A stretch of DNA of 64,000 nt from Kribbella antiqua. GTDB taxonomy: Bacteria > Actinomycetota > Actinomycetes > Propionibacteriales > Kribbellaceae. A program made the position numbers and the translations under genes. The stretch spans positions 59,880 through 123,879 of the forward strand of contig NZ_SLWR01000018.1 in the NCBI RefSeq assembly GCF_004345665.1. Direction: 5' to 3'. Each line of letters starts with the position of its first letter. Within the stretch, counting starts at the first letter, position 1. The notes beneath the pieces were generated by a model. That model had not been told where the DNA came from, did no database searches, and saw only the letters and a program-made list of their open reading frames with translations. Below, piece after piece: positions 25,229-33,633 of this stretch.

Positions 25229-26710
25229 ATGACGACCCATTCGAACTTTTACGACGAGACCTCCGACGTCGAACTTGACCTCATTGAGGGCGATGACTCC
25301 GGCGATTCGTTGACGGGTCACGACTCAGAGCTGACCACCGAGGGCCTCGATCTCGAGGAACGCCAGGCGCTACGGCGCGTGGTCGGTATGTCGACCGAGC
25401 TGACCGACATCAGCGAGGTCGAGTACCGCAAGCTCCTGCTCGAGCGCGTGCTCCTGGTCGGTGTCTGGACCGAGGGCAGCGCCGAGGACGCGGAGAACTC
25501 GCTGGCCGAGCTGAAGCTGCTCGCCGAGACGGCCGGTTCCGAGGTGCTGGACGGCGTGATCCAGCGGCGGAAGAAGCCCGACCCAGCGACCTTCATCGGT
25601 TCCGGCAAGGTCGCCGACCTGCGCGACCTGGTCGCGTCGCTCGGCGCCGACACCGTGATCGCCGACGGCGAGCTGGCCCCCGCGCAGCTGCGCAACCTGG
25701 AGGACAAGCTCAAGGTCAAGGTGGTCGACCGGACCGCGCTGATCCTGGACATCTTCGCCCAGCATGCGAAGAGCAAGGAAGGCAAGGCCCAGGTCGAGCT
25801 GGCCCAGCTGCAGTACATGAAGCAGCGGCTGCGTGGTTGGGGTGGCAACCTGTCCCGCCAGGCCGGTGGACGCGTCGGTGCGGCCGGTGGCGGTATCGGT
25901 GGCCGTGGTCCCGGTGAGACGAAGATCGAGACCGACCGGCGCCGGATCAACACCAAGATCTCGAAGCTCCGGCGTGAGCTGAAGGACATGAAGGGCACCC
26001 GCTCGACGATGCGCCAGGAGCGCCGCCGGCACTCGATCCCTTCGGTGGCGATCGCGGGTTACACCAACGCCGGCAAGTCCTCGCTGCTGAACAAGATCAC
26101 CGGCGCCGGCGTGCTGGTCGAGAACGCGCTGTTCGCGACCCTCGACCCGACGACCCGGCGTACGACGACCTCCGACGGCCGGGTGTACACGTTCACCGAC
26201 ACCGTCGGGTTCGTCCGGCACCTGCCGCACGACATCGTCGAGGCGTTCCGGTCCACGCTGGAGGAGGTCGCGGACGCGGACCTGCTGCTGCACGTGGTGG
26301 ACGGCTCGCACCCGGATCCGCTGGCGCAGATCCAGGCGGTTCGCGAGGTGCTGAGTGAGATCGGCGCCGCGGACGTCCAGGAGATCATCGTGATCAACAA
26401 GGGCGACATCGCGGATCCGATGGCGCTGGCGCCGATCCTGCACCGCGAATCGCGTGCGCTGGTCGTGTCGGCGCACACCGGCGAGGGCATCGACAAGCTG
26501 CGCTCGCTGGTCGAGGCGTCGCTGCCGCAGCCGGACATCGCGGTCGATCTGCTGCTGCCGTACGACCGCGGCGACCTGGTCTCCCGGATCCACTCCGAGG
26601 GCTCGGTCGACCAACTCGAACACACCGCCGACGGCACCAGACTCACCGCCCGGGTCCATCCAGACCTGGCCGGCGACCTCACGCCGTACCAAGTAGCAAC
26701 AGCCCTGTAA
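25229..26710 (+). CDS. hflX: GTPase HflX (ribosome-splitting/ribosome-associated)
   Basis: A 493-residue GTPase that binds stalled 50S/70S ribosomes. An acidic N-terminal extension of about 50 residues precedes the HflX N-domain (IGSGKVADLRDLV), a Gly-rich linker (GGRVGAAGGGIGGRGPGETK) and the G domain with GYTNAGKSS, DPTTRR, DTVGF and a late INKGD-type motif. The ATG at 25229 has AAGG four bases upstream and a good promoter behind it; a longer frame from 25178 would start inside the promoter. Confidence 0.95.
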   Translation: MTTHSNFYDETSDVELDLIEGDDSGDSLTGHDSELTTEGLDLEERQALRRVVGMSTELTDISEVEYRKLLLERVLLVGVWTEGSAEDAENSLAELKLLAETAGSEVLDGVIQRRKKPDPATFIGSGKVADLRDLVASLGADTVIADGELAPAQLRNLEDKLKVKVVDRTALILDIFAQHAKSKEGKAQVELAQLQYMKQRLRGWGGNLSRQAGGRVGAAGGGIGGRGPGETKIETDRRRINTKISKLRRELKDMKGTRSTMRQERRRHSIPSVAIAGYTNAGKSSLLNKITGAGVLVENALFATLDPTTRRTTTSDGRVYTFTDTVGFVRHLPHDIVEAFRSTLEEVADADLLLHVVDGSHPDPLAQIQAVREVLSEIGAADVQEIIVINKGDIADPMALAPILHRESRALVVSAHTGEGIDKLRSLVEASLPQPDIAVDLLLPYDRGDLVSRIHSEGSVDQLEHTADGTRLTARVHPDLAGDLTPYQVATAL

Positions 26711-26715
26711 CGCAG

Positions 26716-26746
26716 AAACGGCCCCGGGAAAACCCCGGGGCCGTTT
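26716..26746. terminator. Rho-independent terminator after hflX
   Basis: A 13-bp perfect stem (AAACGGCCCCGGG with CCCGGGGCCGTTT) and 5-nt loop, ending in a short T run. It lies between hflX and the convergent protease gene, and A/T runs at both stem ends let it work in both directions. Confidence 0.88.
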
Positions 26747-26764
26747 GCTGTGGTGCGGTTAGGG

Positions 26765-29131
26765 CTAGCTGCGCTTGGACACCAGGACCTTGATGGTGGT
26801 GTTGTTGCGGGACAGGACCTTGATGTTGACGCCGTTGTTCGGCACCTTCACACCGGCGGTCGGCTGCTCGGCGTACCAGTAGGTCTTGCTGTCGTTGAAG
26901 GTGGATACGCCGTTCTGGCCGCGGATGTAGCTGGCCTGGCCGTTGATGTGGAGGCTGAACGAATCAGCCGTCTCCAGTCCGAACGGAGCGTCGTACCCGC
27001 CGACTCGCGGCCGCCAGAGCGCGCCGTCGAGACGGTTGATCGGCACCGGGTGCGAGTCGATCGGCAGGATCTTGCCTTCGCCCGGGTGCTGGTTGGTGTT
27101 GTTGTTGGACTGCGAGGTGTCCCAGTACCAGAGCAGCAGGCCGTCCTGGTACGGGAAGTGCTCGACCTTGTCGGGCAGCGTGCTGGCCCAGCCGAAGTTG
27201 TACGGGCCGGTCTTCAGGTACTGGTCGTGCGACACGTAGTTGATGTGCGACGCCAGGTAATAGTTGTCGAACAGCGTGGTGATGGACGCACCGGCCGGGG
27301 CGAACCCGTTGAGCGTCCAGCCCTCCGGCGTCGCCTCCGCACCCGAGTCGACCAGCGTGGTCGAACCGGCGATCACCTTGATGTCGTCGGCGAAGAACCC
27401 CTTGCCGCCGTCGGCCGGGTCGGTGGTGTAGCGGAACTGCAGTCCGATCGTCTTGCCGGCGTACGGCGTCAGGTCGAACGTCGCCGCGACCCAGCCGGCG
27501 CTGGTGCCGTCGATGCCGTTGCCCTCGGTGGCCTTGGTGATGCTTCCGGCGATCGGCTTGTAGCCGGTGCCGTCGTTCACCTCGACGTACGCGTAGTCAC
27601 ACGCGGTCGAGCCGCAGTCCTCGATGTCCCAGTTGGCCTGGAAGCTGAGGGTCGACGTACCGGCCGGCAGCGTGACCTGACGGTTCATCGTGTGGGTGAA
27701 GTTGTTGCCCTTGCCACTCCACCAGGACTTGGTGCCGGTCTTCGGCGCGACCAGGTCGGTGACAACCTGCTTCTTCGGCAGCGTCACGACCAGGCCCTGG
27801 GCCTTCTTCGAGTTGTACTCGTGCGGGCCGAGCTCGACGGTCCGGTTCTGGCCGGCCGCGACGATCTCGTAGTCCAGCCAGCCGAGCTGCAGCTTGTCCC
27901 AGGCGCTGAAGTCGGCCGCCTGCTCGCCGATGCCGCCGTCGCTCGGCTTGCTGACCCGGCTCTGCGCCATGATCGACCACCAGTTGACGCCGTTCTCCAC
28001 TGCGGCGCCGGAGGTGTCGTAGTGGTCCGGCAGGCCGAGGTCGTGGCCGTACTCGTGCGCGAAGACGCTGATGCCGCCGTTCTCCGGCTGGATCGTGTAG
28101 TCGCCGACCCAGAGGCCGGTGTCGCCGATCTGCGCGCCGCGGGCCGGGTTGTTCGCCGGGCCGCCGGGGAAGCCGACGTACCAGCGGTGCGACCAGATCG
28201 CGTCCTCACCCTGCCACGGGTCGCCGTCGGCCTGGTCGCCGCCGGCGTGCACGATCTGGAAGTGGTCGATGTAGCCGTCCGGCTCGTTGAAGTTGCCGTC
28301 GCCGTCGAAGTCGTAGCGGTCCCACTGGTCGAACGACTTGAGGTCCGCGGAGATCTGCTCGCTGGTCCGGCCGGCTGCCTTCTGGTCGGCGACCCACTGG
28401 TTGACCGCGTCGCGGATCAGGTCCCAGGTGTTGTTGCAGACGTTGCCGGTGCACGGGAAGCCGTTCGACCGGCCGTACCGGGCCTCGTTGTACTTGACCT
28501 TGACCCAGTCGGTCACGGTGCCGTCGACGCTGTAGCGGCCGGAGGACTGCTTCTCGTAGTAGTTCTTCACCGAGTTGCCGGTGCCGAAGTACAGGTCCTG
28601 GAAGTGCTGGCGGTCGTAGTTCGAGCTCCAGACGGTGGAGTTGTCCACCGTGCGGTCCGGCTCCGGGATCGCGTTGTTCAGCGGTCCTTCGAAGGTCGCC
28701 GGGCCCGGGAAGGCCGCCGAGGTGTCCTTGTCGGGGTAATCGGGGTGCCGCTCGTTGCCGAACTCGGCCAGCACCACGAAGATCTTGTCGGTCTTCTCCC
28801 GGGCGAGCTCGACGTACTGGTCGACCCGGCCGGTGGTGGCGTTCACTACGCCCTTGGCACCGACGGGCTTGCTGCCGAGCTTGACGACCGTACTGCCGCC
28901 ACGCTGCTCGGTCTTGGCGGTGCCGTTGAGCACCTTGGTGAGCGCCTCCTGGCGCAGTTCGCGGCGCTTCTCCTCCAGTGGGCTGGACAACTCGTCCGGC
29001 GCCGACGCCTCGCTGGCGACTGGCGCGGTACCCACCTCCTGGGGCGTTGCGGCGTTGCCGGCTTGGGCAATGCCCACCCCGGCAGTCGCCGCCAGAGCCA
29101 GGCTGAAGAGCCCGGCGGGTAGCTTGCGCAC
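26765..29131 (-). CDS. Secreted immune-inhibitor-A-type M6 metalloprotease
   Basis: A 788-residue exported zinc protease. A Sec signal (PAGLFSLALAATAGVGIAQA) is followed by a propeptide and a catalytic domain with HEYGHDLGLPDHYD (HExxH in about residues 355-365). The C-terminal half carries beta-sandwich domains including a MAM-like segment (SLSFQANWDIEDCGSTACDY type). M6 proteases degrade extracellular proteins. The GTG at 29131 has GGAGGGG five bases upstream, which fixes the start 15 codons inside the longest frame. Confidence 0.92.
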   Translation of the reverse strand: MRKLPAGLFSLALAATAGVGIAQAGNAATPQEVGTAPVASEASAPDELSSPLEEKRRELRQEALTKVLNGTAKTEQRGGSTVVKLGSKPVGAKGVVNATTGRVDQYVELAREKTDKIFVVLAEFGNERHPDYPDKDTSAAFPGPATFEGPLNNAIPEPDRTVDNSTVWSSNYDRQHFQDLYFGTGNSVKNYYEKQSSGRYSVDGTVTDWVKVKYNEARYGRSNGFPCTGNVCNNTWDLIRDAVNQWVADQKAAGRTSEQISADLKSFDQWDRYDFDGDGNFNEPDGYIDHFQIVHAGGDQADGDPWQGEDAIWSHRWYVGFPGGPANNPARGAQIGDTGLWVGDYTIQPENGGISVFAHEYGHDLGLPDHYDTSGAAVENGVNWWSIMAQSRVSKPSDGGIGEQAADFSAWDKLQLGWLDYEIVAAGQNRTVELGPHEYNSKKAQGLVVTLPKKQVVTDLVAPKTGTKSWWSGKGNNFTHTMNRQVTLPAGTSTLSFQANWDIEDCGSTACDYAYVEVNDGTGYKPIAGSITKATEGNGIDGTSAGWVAATFDLTPYAGKTIGLQFRYTTDPADGGKGFFADDIKVIAGSTTLVDSGAEATPEGWTLNGFAPAGASITTLFDNYYLASHINYVSHDQYLKTGPYNFGWASTLPDKVEHFPYQDGLLLWYWDTSQSNNNTNQHPGEGKILPIDSHPVPINRLDGALWRPRVGGYDAPFGLETADSFSLHINGQASYIRGQNGVSTFNDSKTYWYAEQPTAGVKVPNNGVNIKVLSRNNTTIKVLVSKRS

Positions 29132-29326
29132 GTCTTCCCCTCCATGTTCTGCCGCGTGGTGACGCGGAGTGTCCATAGCTTCCCCGAGCGTGTTTTGCGC
29201 GAGAGTACGGGGAAAACCGGCGTTCCTGAAGCGGACGGCGGAAAATCCCGGAAACGGGCGGGGAAACCTGCGCCATCGGTGGAACTACTCACGCACGAGA
29301 GCCGTCCGGATTGGCAGACTGTCCGC

Positions 29327-30451
29327 GTGGAGCGTGATTCGGTCGACCTGCTGCAGCCGCTGTGGCGCGCGCTGGTGGTCTTCCGGCTGATCACCTGGGT
29401 CTTCGCCGTCTTCGGAGTCTGGAGCCGGTGGGACGGGATCGTCCGGCCGTACGGCGCGGTGCTCCAGTTGGCGATCATGGCCGTCTGGACGGTGATCTCC
29501 TCGATCGGCTACAGCCGCCGCTGGGGGCGCCGCAACACCCGGCTCGCCTTCGCCGACCTGATCATCACCGTCGGCTGCATGTACGCGACCTTGCTCGCGC
29601 AGCCGCTGATCGATATCCGCGGCGGCGCTTCCGTGCTGACCTCAGTCTGGGCGGCCGGGCCGGTGATCGCGCTGGCCATCTCGCGTGGTCGCGACGGCGG
29701 CCTGCTCGGCGCCGCGACGGTCAGCCTCGCGTTGCTGTCGTTGCGGGGTGTCGAGAACGCCTCGAAGATCCTCGCCAACGTGCAGCTGCTGCTGGTCGCC
29801 GGCCTCGTCGTCGGGTACGCCGCCACGACGATGCGCCGGGCGGGAGCACGGTTGCGGGAGGCAATCGCCGCCGAGAGCGCCACTGCCGAGCGGCTCAGGC
29901 TCAGCCGGTCGATCCACGACGGCGTCCTGCAGGTGCTGGCCCAGGTGCAGCGGCGCGGTCACGCGATCGGCGGTGAAGCGGTCGAGCTGGCCAAGCTGGC
30001 CGCGGAACAGGAAGTTGCCCTCCGCATCTTGATGTCGTCCCGGCCGACTGTTGCCGAGGGCGACCGGGTCGACCTCTGCGGATTGTTGTTGCCGTTGGCC
30101 ACCACACGGGTCGATGTCGTCGTACCGGCTGCTGCTGTCTTGCTGCCGGCAACGACCGTTGGTGAGGTCGTTGCCGCGGTCAAGGAGGCGCTTAGCAACG
30201 TGGACAAGCACGCCGGCCCGGAGGCCCGGTCCTGGGTGGCGGTCGAGGACCTCGGCGAAGAGGTGCTGGTGTCCATCCGGGACGATGGAGACGGTACGAC
30301 GCCCGACCGGCTGGAGCAGGCCCGGTCCGACGGGCACCTGGGGGTCAGCCAGTCGATCCGCGGCCGGATCACCGATCTGGGCGGCACAGTCGAGGTCCGG
30401 ACCGCCCCTGGAGAGGGAACCGAGTGGGAGCTGAAGGTAAGGACATCGTGA
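29327..30451 (+). CDS. Membrane sensor histidine kinase (two-component)
   Basis: About 374 residues. Several N-terminal hydrophobic helices (ALVVFRLITWVFAVFGVW; VLQLAIMAVWTVISSIGY; and a later block of three) form the sensor, then a dimerisation helix with phosphoacceptor in RLSRSIHDGVLQVLAQV, and a HATPase domain with VKEALSNVDKHA, IRDDGDG and LGVSQSIRGRI boxes. This is the HisKA_3-like/MacS type that pairs with NarL-type regulators. GTG 29327 is chosen because the first helix follows it; no strong ribosome-binding site is seen, so the start is uncertain. It overlaps the regulator gene as GTGA. Confidence 0.85.
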   Translation: MERDSVDLLQPLWRALVVFRLITWVFAVFGVWSRWDGIVRPYGAVLQLAIMAVWTVISSIGYSRRWGRRNTRLAFADLIITVGCMYATLLAQPLIDIRGGASVLTSVWAAGPVIALAISRGRDGGLLGAATVSLALLSLRGVENASKILANVQLLLVAGLVVGYAATTMRRAGARLREAIAAESATAERLRLSRSIHDGVLQVLAQVQRRGHAIGGEAVELAKLAAEQEVALRILMSSRPTVAEGDRVDLCGLLLPLATTRVDVVVPAAAVLLPATTVGEVVAAVKEALSNVDKHAGPEARSWVAVEDLGEEVLVSIRDDGDGTTPDRLEQARSDGHLGVSQSIRGRITDLGGTVEVRTAPGEGTEWELKVRTS

Positions 30452-31083
30452 CGCGCGTAATGATCGTCGACGACCATCCGATGTGGCGCGAGGGCGTCGC
30501 CCGGGATCTGGGCAGCCGGGGGTACGACGTGTGTGCGACGGCGGCGGATGTGTCCAGTGCGGTCAAGATCGCGCTGGCGACCCGCCCTGACGTGGTGGTG
30601 ATGGACCTGCAGCTTGGTGATGGCTCTGGCGTCGACGCGACCCGGGAGATCACCGCCGCGCTTCCTGACACCCGGGTGCTCGTGTTGTCGGCCAGCGCCG
30701 AGCATGTCGACGTACTGGATGCTGTGAAGAACGGTGCGTCCGGCTATCTGGTGAAGTCCGCGTCGTTGGACGAGTTCGACGACGCAGTACGGCGTACTGC
30801 GGAAGGGGATGCCGTTTTCAGCGCTGGGCTGGCTGGACTGTTGCTGGGGGAGTACCGACGGCTTGGAGCCGGGCCGGAGGTGCCACAGCTGACCGAGCGG
30901 GAGACTGAGGTGCTCCGGCTGGTGGCACGCGGGCTGACGGCTCGGCAGATCGCCACTCGACTGGTCCTGTCGCACCGGACTGTGGAGAACCACGTGCAGA
31001 ACACCCTGCGGAAGCTGCAGCTGCACAACCGGGCCGAGCTGGTCCGCTACGCCATAGAACACGGGATAGACGCCCCCGAGTAG
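30448..31083 (+). CDS. NarL/FixJ-type response regulator
   Basis: A 211-residue regulator with a receiver domain (acidic pocket VDDHP, phosphoacceptor D53 in VVMDLQLGDG, lysine in GYLVKSAS) and a C-terminal LuxR helix-turn-helix (LTERETEVLRLVARGL, RQIATRLVLSHRTVENHV). It follows and overlaps its kinase gene by GTGA, with AAGGA five bases upstream of the GTG. Its targets are unknown; the divergent M6 protease gene is a candidate by position. Confidence 0.92.
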   Translation: MTRVMIVDDHPMWREGVARDLGSRGYDVCATAADVSSAVKIALATRPDVVVMDLQLGDGSGVDATREITAALPDTRVLVLSASAEHVDVLDAVKNGASGYLVKSASLDEFDDAVRRTAEGDAVFSAGLAGLLLGEYRRLGAGPEVPQLTERETEVLRLVARGLTARQIATRLVLSHRTVENHVQNTLRKLQLHNRAELVRYAIEHGIDAPE

Positions 31084-31277
31084 TCCCCCGGGTGTCGAGG
31101 ACGTTCTGCACGTAGACGTCCTGGGAGATGGCGACCATGTTCCAGCCGCGACCCGGTCGCTTGTGCGATTGTCCGGCGTACGGCTTGAATGCCTCCATAC
31201 ACTGTGCGTTCCACGCCTGAGTGGTCTGCTCTCTGTCACGACACCCGTACGGCGGGTGCCCAGCTCCGGAGGCTGTT

Positions 31278-33578
31278 GTGAACCGGTCGTCCCTGGTCCG
31301 TGCGCTGCTCGCGTTCTTCGTCCTGGCGGCGTCGACGTACGTCGTACTCACGGCCAAGCCACAGCTCGGTCTCGACCTGCGCGGCGGGACGCAGATCGTG
31401 CTGGAGGCGAAGGACTCGCCGACGGTCAAGGCGACCAAGGAGACCACCGACCAGGCGACCACGGTGCTGCACCGCCGGATCGACGCCCTCGGGGTCAGCG
31501 AGCCGAACGTGACCCGCCAGGGCGACAACCGGATCATCGTCGAGCTGCCCGGCGTACAGGATCCACGCGAGGCCGCTCGGGTGATCGGGAAGACCGCACA
31601 GCTGACCTTCCATGAGGTGCTCGACCAGGTCGCCTCCAAGCCGGCCAAGCCTGCCGCCGGGGAGGTGTACCTGCCCAGCGACACCGGCCAGGGATTCCTC
31701 CGGCTGGCGAAACCGGCGATGACGGGGGAGATGATCAGCAGCGCCGACGGCCGGCTCGACCCGCAGCAGGTCGCCCAGGGCTGGTTCGTCGAGCTGAACT
31801 TCAAGGGCGACGGCGGCAAGATCTGGGCGAACATCACCGGCAAGGCCGCTTGCCAGCCGGTCAACACTCCGCCGCGGATGATCGCGATCGTGCTCGACGA
31901 CGAGGTGATCAGCGCCCCGCAGGTCGACCCGAACGGCGGCAACCAGCTCTGCAACACCGGCCTCACCGGTGGCACCAGCACGATCAGCGGCACCTTCACC
32001 GAGGAGGAGGCCAAGGACCTGGCCGCGCTGATCGAGGGCGGTTCGCTGCCGGTGCCGGTCGAGGTCATCGACCAGCGCACGGTCGGCCCGTCGCTCGGCA
32101 AGGACGCGATCCAGGCGAGCGCGCTGGCCGCGATCATCGGCCTGGCGCTGACCGCGCTGTTCATCATCGTGGTCTACCGCCTGGTCGGCCTGATGGCCGT
32201 CCTCGGCCTGATCACCTACTCCGGGATGTCGTACGCGGCTCTCACCGCGCTCGGGGCGACACTCACGCTGCCCGGCTTGGCCGGGTTCGTCCTCGCCATC
32301 GGTATGGCGGTCGATGCGAACGTGCTGGTCTTCGAACGTGCTCGTGAGGACTACATCGCGGGCCGCACCGACGGACTGCGCCGATCGCTGCGCAGCGGCT
32401 TCCAGAACGCGCTGTCTGCAATCGCCGACTCGAACATCACCACCCTGCTCGCCGCCGGTCTGCTGTTCTTCCTGGCCGCCGGTCCCGTCCGCGGCTTCGG
32501 TGTCACGCTGAGCATCGGTGTGGTCGCGTCCATGCTGTCCGCTCTGGTGGTGACGCGCGTACTCGCGGAACTCCTGGTGTCCCGCGGTTTCGTACTGCGG
32601 CGTCCGGGGCTGAGCGGGATCGCCGGGCACGGCCGGGTCCGGACCTGGCTCGAGGCGCGGCGTCCGTCGCTGATGAAGCACAGCCGGCGCTGGCTGCTGA
32701 TCACGGTCGTCGCGATCGTCGTCGCGGTCGCGGGTGTACTGGTGCGCGGGCTGAACCTCGGTATCGAGTTCACCGGCGGGCGACTGCTCGAGGTCAGTAC
32801 GGCGCAGCGGATCACGCCGGATCAGGCGCGCGCCGCGGTCGCCGAAGCCGGGTACCCGAACGCCGTTGTACAGGCATCAGGCACCGACGACATCACCGTT
32901 CGGACGCAGACGATCAGCGACGACGAGGCGGAGAAGATCCGCGAGTCGATCTCCCGCATCGGCGGCGGGACCGAGCTGATCCGCAACGAGAGCATCGGCC
33001 CGTCGCTCGGTGAGGAACTCAGGAACAAGGGGTTGATCGCGCTCGGGATCGCCTTGCTCGCGCAGTTGCTGTATCTGGCCGCGCGATTCCGATGGACGTT
33101 CGGCGCGGGTGCGGTGCTGGCGCTGCTGCAGAACGTCGCGGTCGTGGTCGGTGTGTTCGCCTGGACCGGCAAGCCGATCGACGGCATCTTCCTGGCCGCG
33201 ATCCTGACCATCATCGGCTACACCGTGAACGACTCCGTCGTCGTCTTCGACCGCATCCGCGAAACCCGCAACGCCCGGTCCACCGACAACCTGGGCACGG
33301 TCATCGACACCGCGATCGTGAACGTGCTGCCGAGAACCATCAACACCGGTATCTCGACGTTGTTCATCCTGAGCGCGTTGCTGTTTCTGGGCGGCGACTC
33401 CCTGGCCGACTTCTCCCTCGCGCTGCTGCTCGGCATTCTGGTCGGCACATACTCGTCCAACCTGACCGCAGCCCCGCTGCTGCTGGAGCTCGAGCGTCGG
33501 TATCCGGCTCCGCCGCCGCGCCCCAAGCGCCCCCAGGTAGACCGGGACGCCCAACCAGACCGCGGCGCCGTCGTCTAG
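31278..33578 (+). CDS. secDF: Protein translocase subunit SecDF (fused)
   Basis: A 766-residue fusion of SecD and SecF, the proton-driven partner of SecYEG. The SecD half has the first helix, LGLDLRGGTQIVLEA, the external P1 region and the helix bundle with AIGMAVDANVLVFERAREDY; the SecF half restarts near LNLGIEFTGGRLLEV and has TIIGYTVNDSVVVFDRIRETR. Many actinobacteria carry separate secD and secF near ruvB and yajC; neither neighbour is present here. The GTG at 31278 has GGAGG five bases upstream. Confidence 0.92.
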   Translation: MNRSSLVRALLAFFVLAASTYVVLTAKPQLGLDLRGGTQIVLEAKDSPTVKATKETTDQATTVLHRRIDALGVSEPNVTRQGDNRIIVELPGVQDPREAARVIGKTAQLTFHEVLDQVASKPAKPAAGEVYLPSDTGQGFLRLAKPAMTGEMISSADGRLDPQQVAQGWFVELNFKGDGGKIWANITGKAACQPVNTPPRMIAIVLDDEVISAPQVDPNGGNQLCNTGLTGGTSTISGTFTEEEAKDLAALIEGGSLPVPVEVIDQRTVGPSLGKDAIQASALAAIIGLALTALFIIVVYRLVGLMAVLGLITYSGMSYAALTALGATLTLPGLAGFVLAIGMAVDANVLVFERAREDYIAGRTDGLRRSLRSGFQNALSAIADSNITTLLAAGLLFFLAAGPVRGFGVTLSIGVVASMLSALVVTRVLAELLVSRGFVLRRPGLSGIAGHGRVRTWLEARRPSLMKHSRRWLLITVVAIVVAVAGVLVRGLNLGIEFTGGRLLEVSTAQRITPDQARAAVAEAGYPNAVVQASGTDDITVRTQTISDDEAEKIRESISRIGGGTELIRNESIGPSLGEELRNKGLIALGIALLAQLLYLAARFRWTFGAGAVLALLQNVAVVVGVFAWTGKPIDGIFLAAILTIIGYTVNDSVVVFDRIRETRNARSTDNLGTVIDTAIVNVLPRTINTGISTLFILSALLFLGGDSLADFSLALLLGILVGTYSSNLTAAPLLLELERRYPAPPPRPKRPQVDRDAQPDRGAVV

Positions 33579-33633
33579 TTATCCACAACCGGCGGCGTCG
33601 GCGAGGAAATCTGTCCGTCTTGGGGGCTAGGGT

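Noticed and set aside
26750..29122. Long plus-strand open frame (about 790 codons) opposite the M6 protease
   Set aside because: Antisense shadow in high-GC DNA; the minus strand has a signal peptide, HExxH and a good ribosome-binding site.
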